Positions 1 through 5,506 of a DNA stretch of 11,240 nt are shown piece by piece. The first letter of the stretch is position 1. Every line of letters begins with the position of its first letter. The notes under the pieces were generated by a model, which was not told where the DNA came from, searched no databases, and worked only from the letters and a program-made list of their open reading frames with translations. Source of the DNA: CABRXV01 sp900754955 (GTDB taxonomy: Bacteria > Actinomycetota > Coriobacteriia > Coriobacteriales > Eggerthellaceae); NCBI GenBank assembly GCA_902475005.1, contig CABRXV010000067.1:1-11240 (forward strand). The letters run 5' to 3'. A program made the position numbers and the translations under genes.

Positions 1-1
1 C

Positions 2-151
2 GCAGCGGCGCGGCAGTCGGAGCGTGCGCGCGATGCGGCATTGTCGCACAGCGCACGCAAGGGACGCGTGGCCGAACGGGGCGAGGCAGCGCGTGCGAGC
101 CTCGCCGAGAAGCGCGCCCGCCGCGCCGCGCGCCGCGCAGGCAAGGAGTGA
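2..151 (+). CDS. 3' end of an unidentified gene (basic Ala/Arg-rich C-terminus)
   Basis: The frame beginning at base 2 stays open for 49 codons and ends at TGA (149-151). About four fifths of its codons end in G or C, as in the real genes here, and its product is a hydrophilic, Ala/Arg/Glu-rich, probably helical tail ending in RRAARRAGKE. The other forward frame that is open here encodes a less coherent peptide and has weaker third-position bias. Such basic tails occur on RNA-binding proteins and helicases, but nothing here identifies the family. The start lies outside the window, so no function is assigned. Confidence 0.5.
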   Translation, partial: AAARQSERARDAALSHSARKGRVAERGEAARASLAEKRARRAARRAGKE

Positions 152-204
152 TGTAGCTGCATGTATCAGGAGCACAGGGGATAGGGTGCACGTAAAGTGC
201 GATG

Positions 205-240
205 GCGGTGCAAGCGCGTGACGTTCGTTCGCTGCACCGC
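205..240 (+). terminator. Stem-loop after the partial upstream gene, possible weak terminator
   Basis: GCGGTGCA (205-212) pairs perfectly with TGCACCGC (233-240). After a bulged A, GCG (214-216) pairs with CGC (230-232), giving 11 pairs and a 13-base loop. Only AATTT follows, so the U-tract is poor. It lies 54 bases after the stop at 151 and could end that transcript. Confidence 0.3.
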
Positions 241-384
241 AATTTGGCGCGTCATTTGACACGTGCGGGACACCTTAGCGGAAAAATCTTCCATTTTTTC
301 ACCGAAGTATCATCGTAGTTGCTCTGCTGCCCGATTCTAGTTGAGACACGTGGCGTTGTGTATTGCATAAGACGAGGTCAAGAT

Positions 385-417
385 GGTATTCATGTGGCTA
401 TAATGCGTTAGAATACC
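385..417 (+). promoter_or_regulatory. TATAAT box centred in a 7-bp inverted repeat (orphan promoter candidate)
   Basis: A consensus -10 hexamer TATAAT lies at 399-404, with no good -35 box at 16-18 bases. It sits midway between GGTATTC (385-391) and GAATACC (411-417), a perfect inverted repeat with a 19-base spacer. The arrangement could be a promoter with flanking operator half-sites. No plus-strand gene follows before the terminator at 549-585, so any transcript would be short and probably non-coding. Confidence 0.3.
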
Positions 418-548
418 CTGACGTTTGTCGTTGCGCGTCGAAAAACGCTTTCGGCGGTAATACTTCGGTGATTTTTGCGAATAAATTTCCTGAAACCCGT
501 CCCAGCGGCAATTCGCAGGATGCAATCATGTTGAGGGTGCGAGCATGT

Positions 549-585
549 AAAACGCCGCCGAAGAGGTATCTTCTGGCGGCGTTTT
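549..585 (-). terminator. Rho-independent terminator of yhbY (likely bidirectional)
   Basis: AAAACGCCGCC (549-559) pairs perfectly with GGCGGCGTTTT (575-585). The stem continues with GAAGA against TCTTC around a GGTA loop, broken by one bulged T. Read on the minus strand it lies 31 bases after the yhbY stop and ends in TTTT. The symmetric A and T runs mean it should also stop plus-strand transcription. Confidence 0.85.
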
Positions 586-616
586 CGCAGTTGGTGAGTG
601 CGGTTTGCGCTTCGCG

Positions 617-916
617 CTACACGAGCTCGATCTTCTCGATGTCCTCGCGGCTCGAGGTACGGTAGAGCGTGAACTTGCGGCCGATGACCTGCACCACTTC
701 GGCTTCGAGGCGCGCGGCGAGGTCGTATGCCACATCACGTGCGGGGATGCCGCAGCCGTCGAGCACTGAGCATTTGACGAGCTCGTGCGCTTCGAGCGCG
801 TCGCTCGCCTGTTTGACGGTGCCCGCGGTCACGCCTTCCTTGCCGATGATGAGCGTTGCCTTGAGGGTGTTGCACATGCTGCGCAGCTGTCTGATCTGCT
901 TTCCGGTGAGTGTCAT
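617..916 (-). CDS. yhbY: YhbY-type CRM-domain RNA-binding protein (ribosome assembly)
   Basis: The product is a 99-residue protein made of a single CRM domain, the usual size for stand-alone YhbY. It opens with MTLTGKQIRQLRSMCNTLKA, typical of the family, and carries the GxxG loop as IGKEG (residues 24-28), followed by a conserved helix and the strand VIGRKFTLYR (78-87). CRM proteins bind structured RNA, and YhbY associates with pre-50S ribosomal particles in the cytoplasm. The frame stays open far upstream, but the upstream peptide is low-complexity and crosses the predicted promoter, so the ATG at 914-916 is chosen although its ribosome site is weak. It appears to be transcribed from its own promoter at 1004-1032 and stopped at 549-585. 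Identification is by motif and length. Confidence 0.9.
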   Translation of the reverse strand: MTLTGKQIRQLRSMCNTLKATLIIGKEGVTAGTVKQASDALEAHELVKCSVLDGCGIPARDVAYDLAARLEAEVVQVIGRKFTLYRTSSREDIEKIELV

Positions 917-1003
917 GGGATATCTCGATTCTGCTTGGAGGTTTGTTCGTTCAGGCGATCGGACGGGGCGAAATCGTCCAGCGCGCAATCGCAAAGGGGT
1001 TTG

Positions 1004-1032
1004 AGGATAGCGGTTTCGCGGCGCAAAGGCAA
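1004..1032 (-). promoter_or_regulatory. Sigma-70-type promoter for yhbY
   Basis: On the minus strand TTGCCT (1032-1027) and TATCCT (1009-1004) are separated by exactly 17 bases. Transcription would start near 997, giving a leader of about 80 bases before the yhbY ATG. The -35 box directly follows the T-rich end of the hairpin at 1034-1059. Confidence 0.55.
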
Positions 1033-1033
1033 G

Positions 1034-1059
1034 AAAGGCGCGCGAAGCGGCTTCGCTGG
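1034..1059 (-). terminator. Probable terminator after the thioesterase gene
   Basis: Minus-strand GCGAAGC and GCTTCGC face each other around a single base (1056-1042), flanked by GGC and GCC that can extend the stem, then TTTCTT. It lies about 120 bases after the thioesterase stop and immediately upstream of the yhbY -35 box. The tight palindrome must open a few pairs to form a loop, so strength is uncertain. Confidence 0.4.
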
Positions 1060-1079
1060 CCCGCACGGGCGGTGCGGGC
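1059..1079. repeat. Short perfect hairpin GCCCGCAC/GTGCGGGC
   Basis: Eight perfect G/C-rich pairs (1059-1066 with 1072-1079) enclose the five-base loop GGGCG. It abuts the long stem that starts at 1080 and competes for base 1059 with the flanking GGC of the terminator-like hairpin at 1034-1059. No T-tract follows on either strand, so it is not a terminator by itself. Confidence 0.6.
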
Positions 1080-1168
1080 GTGATGTCGGATGACCTGTCC
1101 GCTTGCCGTCCGCCTGCCATCAAGGGGCGGTGAGGGTGGTGTCAGGTGGACGGGTCATTCGACATCAT
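1080..1168. repeat. Long imperfect inverted repeat between thioesterase gene and yhbY
   Basis: Bases 1080-1105 face 1143-1168 as an inverted repeat. In plus-strand RNA all 26 positions pair, five of them as G·U wobbles. In minus-strand RNA the same five positions become A/C mismatches. The loop contains a further CCGCC/GGCGG pairing (1110-1114 with 1126-1130). The element lies in the spacer, outside both genes. It could be a fold in an antisense RNA, a processing site or a small repetitive element. Confidence 0.6.
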
Positions 1169-1176
1169 TTGTCGTG

Positions 1177-1578
1177 CTAGCGGGAGCAGGTGGCGCACAT
1201 GCGGGCGACGGCGCGTCCCGTGTCGTCGCGCACGTCGACCGTGTAGAAGCCGAGGCGGCGCCCCGACTTGTCTACATCGCATGTGGCGATGAGCTTCGTG
1301 CCCTTCGCGGCGCTCATGAATTCGATGGTGTTGCTCACGGAGACCGTCGGCTCCTCGCCGATGTTGCAGGCGATGGCGAGCGCGAAGTCGGCGAGCGTGA
1401 AGATGGCGCCGCCCATCACGCCGCCCATGGCGTTGTAGTGGATGTCGGCGAGATCCATCTCGCATACGGCATGACCGCGGCGTGCTTCGACGACGCGGCA
1501 TCCCGCCGCCTGGGTGGCGAACTTGTCGCCGGCGAAAAGTTCGGCGACCTCTTCAAGGGTGATGTCTTCTGGAAGCAT
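1177..1578 (-). CDS. PaaI-family hotdog-fold acyl-CoA thioesterase
   Basis: This 133-residue protein matches the PaaI/YiiD hotdog thioesterase length (about 130-150). The family signature is visible as HYNAMGGVMGGAIFTLAD (residues 47-64): H47 and N49, the GG turn, and the helix ending in D64, the position of the usual catalytic acid. The His that often precedes the GG is Met here. Later strands SNTIEFMSAAKG and DKSGRRLGFYTVDVRD are also typical. Such enzymes hydrolyse acyl- or aryl-CoA thioesters in the cytosol, usually as homotetramers; the substrate cannot be read from sequence. The ATG at 1576-1578 is preceded by AGGAG at close range. It starts 38 bases after the stop of the membrane-protein gene upstream, so the two are probably co-transcribed. 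Confidence 0.85.
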   Translation of the reverse strand: MLPEDITLEEVAELFAGDKFATQAAGCRVVEARRGHAVCEMDLADIHYNAMGGVMGGAIFTLADFALAIACNIGEEPTVSVSNTIEFMSAAKGTKLIATCDVDKSGRRLGFYTVDVRDDTGRAVARMCATCSR

Positions 1579-1616
1579 AGGACTCCTGTTCCTAGATGGT
1601 AAGGCGCGCAGCAACG

Positions 1617-2831
1617 CTACTGGATGGGTTCGGCGGTGACGGCGAAGAGCTCGAGCCACTGGCCGTCGGTCACGGTGACCTTTTGCGATCCGCCGACGGC
1701 GACGTACTTCGTGTCGACGATCGAGTCGTCGTCGAACTCGAGATCGGTCATCACGTAGGCGGCGCACTCGTTGGAGGTGGTTGCGGCGGCCTCCTCCTGC
1801 ACGCGGATGGTGTAGCTGCCGGCGGGGATGTCGGTTCCCACGCGGTAGAGCCCGCTCGGATAGGGCGCCGTGCACGCGACGGGCGCCTCATCGGCAGGGG
1901 AGAAGGCAAGGTCGTCGACGCCAGGTGCAAACACGATGAGATCGCCCTGGTCAAGCTCCATGTAGTAGTTGCCGAAATACGTGATGCCGGTATCGATTAG
2001 GTAGGTGCCGTCGTCTGTGGGCTTGTAGAGGTAGAACGCGCTCTCGGCGGTTTGGCTGCCTCCGAAGTAATAGAGGCCGGGCTGCAGATCGCCAGCAGCA
2101 TCGACCACGTAGATGCCCGCGGTGCAGCGTCCGTCTGATCCGGGCGTTTGCGCCTCGAGGCCGTAGATGCCCTCGATCTCGTCGATGGTTGAGCCGGCAA
2201 ACAGGTCGTCGTAGGCGTCGGGGTTGTCGAGTTCGTAGTCGTAGTCGAAATCGTAGGCGTAGGTGTCGGAAGCATATGAGCCGGAGCTGTCGTCTGAAAA
2301 TGCCACGACGGAGATGAATGCGCATCCGACGCATCCGCCGAAGGTGAGGAGAATCACGAGAAGCACGATGCCGAGTACCCACGGCCACACCTTCCGCTTC
2401 GGCTTTTGGGGTACCGGCGCGGGGCCCGTGTAGTACGCGCCGTAGGGCGAGGGGGGCGGACCTGGCGGCACCGATGCTGCTGCGCCGCCGATACCGTAAG
2501 GCGCTGAAGCGGGGTTTGCGCCAGAAGCGCCGTAGGGCGCAGGGGCGGGGTTCGCGCCCGAGGTGCTGTAGGGCGTAGAAGCGGGGTTCGCGCCGCCGAC
2601 GCTCGGGGGCATATAAGCCGCAGGCGCGCCGGTCGCACCCGGCGCCTGCTGCTGAGCGCCTGCGTTCGGCATGGAATTCCATGCGGCGTTGATCTGCTCG
2701 ACGAGCTCGGGTGCAATGTAGTAGGGCTCGACGGAATGCCCCGACCCCGCGGGATGCGGCTCAGCAGAGCTGTCGGCGGGTCCGTTCGGTACGGGCTCAG
2801 TCGGTTCGGTGCGGTTCTGGTCGTCGGTCAT
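1617..2831 (-). CDS. Pro-rich single-pass membrane protein with duplicated extracellular beta domain
   Basis: This 404-residue protein has no family I can name. Residues 1-145 are cytoplasmic-type low complexity: an acidic/Pro start, a short helical patch (PELVEQINAAWNSM, 41-54), then three tandem 12-residue repeats of the form ANPAxxPYxxxG (81-116) and more Pro/Gly/Tyr. A basic stop (KPKRK, 143-147) precedes one transmembrane segment (149-177). An Asp/Tyr-rich linker (179-210) leads to two related extracellular modules (about 236-303 and 320-400). Each begins near a Cys and contains a GLYxxG turn; the second has VGTDIPAGSYTI, a motif seen in secreted modules of Gram-positive bacteria. The topology (cytosolic N-terminus, outer C-terminus) follows from the positive charge before the segment. 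A sensing or envelope-surface role is possible but unproven. The ATG at 2829-2831 has a modest AGGGTG upstream. Confidence 0.75.
   Translation of the reverse strand: MTDDQNRTEPTEPVPNGPADSSAEPHPAGSGHSVEPYYIAPELVEQINAAWNSMPNAGAQQQAPGATGAPAAYMPPSVGGANPASTPYSTSGANPAPAPYGASGANPASAPYGIGGAAASVPPGPPPSPYGAYYTGPAPVPQKPKRKVWPWVLGIVLLVILLTFGGCVGCAFISVVAFSDDSSGSYASDTYAYDFDYDYELDNPDAYDDLFAGSTIDEIEGIYGLEAQTPGSDGRCTAGIYVVDAAGDLQPGLYYFGGSQTAESAFYLYKPTDDGTYLIDTGITYFGNYYMELDQGDLIVFAPGVDDLAFSPADEAPVACTAPYPSGLYRVGTDIPAGSYTIRVQEEAAATTSNECAAYVMTDLEFDDDSIVDTKYVAVGGSQKVTVTDGQWLELFAVTAEPIQ
2484..2591 (-). repeat. Three tandem 36-bp in-frame repeats coding ANPAxxPYxxxG
   Basis: The three units encode ANPASTPYSTSG, ANPAPAPYGASG and ANPASAPYGIGG (residues 81-116 of the membrane protein). 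The period is 12 codons, so copy-number change would keep the reading frame. Units differ at the wobble and x positions, so this is an established rather than a very recent expansion. Confidence 0.85.
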
Positions 2832-2873
2832 GACGCTTCACCCTGCCTTCTCGAACGTGCGCTTGCGCTGATT

Positions 2874-2910
2874 CAAACGCCGCCGCACCGCGTACCGTGC
2901 GGCGCGGCGG
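2874..2910 (-). terminator. Possible terminator between gltX and the membrane-protein gene
   Basis: On the minus strand GCCGCAC pairs perfectly with GTGCGGC around an eight-base loop, and CGCC pairs with GGCG outside a two-base bulge. GTTTGAAT follows, a weak U-run. It lies 40 bases after the gltX stop, so at least partial termination is expected; read-through into the next gene remains possible. Confidence 0.4.
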
Positions 2911-2949
2911 CAAGGTTATGCGGGCGACGCCGCGCCCGCGGGCGTGCTG

Positions 2950-4566
2950 CTACGCTTGCTCGGCCATAACGGCTGCCGCGGCGTCGATGCGCGCGAGCAC
3001 GTCGGCGCGGTCGAGCAACTCGATGCTTTCGAACAGCGGCGGCGACACCATGTTACCGCACACGGCCACGCGCAGCGGCTGCAGCAGGTTCTTCACCTTC
3101 ATCTCGAGCTCGTCGCCGCGCGCACGGCACGCCGTCTCGAGCGCGGCCGCTTCCCAGGGCGTGCTCTCGTCGGCGATCACCGCCCGGCAGGCGGCAAGCG
3201 CCTCGGCGGGACGGGCGCTCTCCTTGAGCAGCACCTTCTTGACGCTTTTCTCGTCAAAGCGGACGTGCGGGCCCCAGAACAGGAAGGCGAGCTTCGCCGG
3301 GATCTCGTCGAGGCGCGTGAGGCGCTCGGCCACGAGCGGGTAGAGCTGCGCGAACCAGGCAGGGTCGGCATCGACGTGTGCGCGCGCTGCGGCGATGGCG
3401 TCATCGGCGACCGTGATGGGCTCGGGCTGCGGGGCGTTCGGGTCGGAGGGGTTCGGCGTCGGCTCGACGCGCCACGCCTCGGCGGCGTCGGCCACCACGC
3501 GACCCGTGGCCTCGGCTTCGGCGAGCCACGGTGCGGCGGCAGCCACCCACGCTTCAGCGCCCATCGCCTTGATGTACTGAGCGTTCATCCACTCGAGCTT
3601 CGTCTCGTCGAACACGGCGTCCTTCTTCGTCACGCGATCGAGCGAAAACGCGCGGCAGAGGGTCTCGCGGTCGATGAGGGTGGTCTCGCCGTCGAGCGAC
3701 CAGCCGAGCAGCGCGAGGAAGTTCACCATCGTATCGGCGAGGAAGCCGCGGTCGCGGAACTCCTCCACGCTCGCCGCGCCGTGGCGCTTGGAGAGCTTCC
3801 TGCCGTCGGGGCCGAGGATCATCGACAGATGGGCGAAGGTGGGAACGTCGAAGCCGAGCGCCTCGTAGATGAGGATCTGGCGCGGCGTGTTGGACAGGTG
3901 GTCGTCGCCGCGGATGACGTGCGTGATGCCCATGTTGGCGTCGTCGCACACCACGGCGAAGTTGTAGGTGGGGCTGCCGTCGGTGCGGACGATGATCATG
4001 TCGTCCATGACGTCGGCGGGGAAGCTCACGTGCCCGTACACGGCGTCGTCGAACTCGATCGGACCGTGGTCGAGCGGCACCTTGAGGCGCCACACGTGCG
4101 GCTCGCCCGCCTCGATGCGCCGTGCCGCCTCAGCGGGGTCGAGATCGCGGCAGGTGCGGTCGTAGCCGGCGTAGCCGCCCTCCTCCTTCTCGGCGCGCTC
4201 GCGCTTGGCGTCGAGCTCCTCCTTGGTGCAGAAGCAGGGGTACACCGCGCCGCGCTCTTTGAGACGCTCGAGAGCGGCGGTGTAGGTGTCCATGCGCTGC
4301 ATCTGGAAGTAGGGGCCCGCCGCGCCGCCGACCTCGGGGCCTTCGTCCCAGTCGAGGCCGAGCCACTTCATGGCGTTGAGGATGACCTGGACGTTCTCCT
4401 CAGTGGAGCGCTCAGGATCGGTGTCCTCGATGCGCAGCACGAACGTGCCGCCCGTGGCGCGCGCGAACGCCCAGTTGTAGATGGCGGTACGGGCGCCGCC
4501 GACGTGGAGCTTGCCGGTCGGCGAGGGCGCGAAGCGGACGCGTACGGGTTTGGTGGTGTCAGTCAT
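2950..4566 (-). CDS. gltX: Glutamyl-tRNA synthetase
   Basis: This class I aminoacyl-tRNA synthetase charges tRNA with glutamate in the cytosol. The 538-residue protein begins with the canonical RFAPSPTGKLHVGG (residues 11-24, HIGH signature as HVGG). It continues with the glutamate/ATP pocket RIEDTDPERS (45-54), YNFAVVCDDANMGITHVIRGDDHLSNTPRQ (201-230) and the KMSKS loop as KLSKR (257-261). CFC (111-113) and C139 resemble part of the zinc site of some GluRS; the fourth ligand is not obvious. It is longer than the usual 470-500 residues, and an Ala/Pro-rich segment at about 345-395 (EPTPNPSDPNAPQPEP) looks like a lineage-specific insertion in the anticodon-binding half. AAGGA precedes the ATG at 4564-4566. 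It begins 16 bases after the Lit-like gene and probably shares its transcript. Whether it also charges tRNA-Gln cannot be judged here. Confidence 0.97.
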   Translation of the reverse strand: MTDTTKPVRVRFAPSPTGKLHVGGARTAIYNWAFARATGGTFVLRIEDTDPERSTEENVQVILNAMKWLGLDWDEGPEVGGAAGPYFQMQRMDTYTAALERLKERGAVYPCFCTKEELDAKRERAEKEEGGYAGYDRTCRDLDPAEAARRIEAGEPHVWRLKVPLDHGPIEFDDAVYGHVSFPADVMDDMIIVRTDGSPTYNFAVVCDDANMGITHVIRGDDHLSNTPRQILIYEALGFDVPTFAHLSMILGPDGRKLSKRHGAASVEEFRDRGFLADTMVNFLALLGWSLDGETTLIDRETLCRAFSLDRVTKKDAVFDETKLEWMNAQYIKAMGAEAWVAAAAPWLAEAEATGRVVADAAEAWRVEPTPNPSDPNAPQPEPITVADDAIAAARAHVDADPAWFAQLYPLVAERLTRLDEIPAKLAFLFWGPHVRFDEKSVKKVLLKESARPAEALAACRAVIADESTPWEAAALETACRARGDELEMKVKNLLQPLRVAVCGNMVSPPLFESIELLDRADVLARIDAAAAVMAEQA

Positions 4567-4582
4567 GTGTCTTCCTTCTTCG

Positions 4583-5506
4583 TTATCGCTTGTCGGATGC
4601 GGTGGTGCGGGTAGTGTCGGCGTCGGCGCCAGGGGCCTTCTCGTCCTCTTCCTCGTCGTCGAGCCAGTTCTCGATGATGGTGCTCGAGGTCTCCTCCTCG
4701 TCGTCCTCATCGTCGAGCCAGTTCTCCACGACGAGGTTCTTGCGGATGTCGGCCATGCGCTGCATCTTCGACGCCGCACCGCCGCGGCGGATGAAGAACA
4801 GGCCGCAGACGAACGCGCACACCGACAGCACGAGCGTCACGGCGAGCCAGACGACGCCCATGCCCGACCAGAAGCCCTGCGGGTACATGCAGATGAGCAG
4901 CGAGTCGCTCGGGAACGTCCAGGTGCCCGCCGCGAAGAAGAGCGCGTGGAAGGAGGCGAACAGGCCGTTGAAGTCGATGAGCGCCCACGAGGCGAGAATG
5001 ACGAACAGCGCGATCACGGCACCGCCCGCCCAGGCGAGCGGCTTGCCGAAGGCGCGCGGCCCGCAGGTGCGCAGCACCACGAGCAGGCAGAACACCGTGA
5101 GCACGACCACGCCGAAGAGTGCAGGCAGCACGCGATGCACGACGCTGTTCACGTCGTCGAGGTGCGCGAGCGCTTCGGGCGTGAGCGTGTAGGCGTCGGG
5201 TGCGGCAGCGAGTTCGTCGGCTGATGCGCCCGCGTAGGGCGTCTGCGCGGCATCGTTGATCGCGGCGATGGTGCCCATGAGGGCCTCCCGGTCGCCGGTC
5301 TCGATGGTGTAGGCGCGCGTCGCCACGGCGGCGTCAACGAGCTCTTCGCGCGAGAAGGGCGAGAGCTCCTCGTTGCTCGTCTGCTCGGCGATGAGCTCGG
5401 TCACCTGCGGAAATCCCGCGCAGACGGCGAAACCGCAGGCGACGAGTGTTGCGGCGAGCGCTATTGCGCCAAGCACGGAGATGATGAGACGTTGGGTGTC
5501 GTTCAT
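4583..5506 (-). CDS. Lit-like (DUF1461/TIGR01906) four-helix membrane protein with acidic tail
   Basis: This 307-residue membrane protein has four hydrophobic segments (about 7-30, 126-147, 157-178, 215-239) and a long outer loop between the first two. The family pattern is clear: FSREELVDAAVATRAY (51-66), LTPEALAHLDDVNSVVHRV (108-126) and FNGLFASFHALFF followed by TWTFPSDSLLICMYPQGFW (179-213). DUF1461 includes Lit, which moves an acyl chain within a diacylated lipoprotein to form the lyso-type N-terminus. Two His residues are important in Lit; H115 and H187 are the evident candidates here. A charged cytosolic tail (240-307) is added, containing a duplicated ENWLDDE motif (261-267 and 279-285). 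The ATG overlaps the stop of the ATP-grasp gene by four bases, suggesting coupled translation, and gltX follows 16 bases later. The family is confident; Lit activity is inferred. Confidence 0.8.
   Translation of the reverse strand: MNDTQRLIISVLGAIALAATLVACGFAVCAGFPQVTELIAEQTSNEELSPFSREELVDAAVATRAYTIETGDREALMGTIAAINDAAQTPYAGASADELAAAPDAYTLTPEALAHLDDVNSVVHRVLPALFGVVVLTVFCLLVVLRTCGPRAFGKPLAWAGGAVIALFVILASWALIDFNGLFASFHALFFAAGTWTFPSDSLLICMYPQGFWSGMGVVWLAVTLVLSVCAFVCGLFFIRRGGAASKMQRMADIRKNLVVENWLDDEDDEEETSSTIIENWLDDEEEDEKAPGADADTTRTTASDKR
4656..4726 (-). repeat. Duplicated 54-bp unit coding the ENWLDDE acidic motif
   Basis: A 17-base direct repeat, TCGTCGAGCCAGTTCTC on the plus strand, occurs at 4656-4672 and 4710-4726, exactly 54 bases (18 codons) apart. 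The coded segments are VVENWLDDEDDEEE and IIENWLDDEEEDEK. It is an in-frame duplication within the cytosolic tail of the Lit-like protein. Confidence 0.85.

Larger units (their letters stand above)
152..548. other. AT-richer intergenic gap without a convincing gene
   Basis: No open frame here has G/C third-position bias, a ribosome site or a recognisable product. Bases from about 240 to 540 are clearly richer in A and T than the flanks. The stretch holds the stem-loop at 205-240, a short A/T inverted repeat around 280-300 (GAAAAA against TTTTTC), a TATAAT box at 399-404 set in an inverted repeat, and then the terminator at 549-585. Confidence 0.6.

Noticed and set aside
24..221. 65-codon plus-strand open frame near the left edge
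   Set aside because: Its frame overlaps the better-biased frame ending at 151, lacks a ribosome site and runs into the 205-240 stem-loop.
337..525. 62-codon minus-strand open frame in the AT-rich gap
   Set aside because: No ribosome site and no codon bias like the neighbouring genes; it spans the TATAAT-containing inverted repeat.
2944..4614. 556-codon open frame on the plus strand opposite gltX
   Set aside because: It is antisense to an unmistakable synthetase; the product is repetitive in Arg, Glu, His and Val, as expected from the complement of G/C-biased codons.
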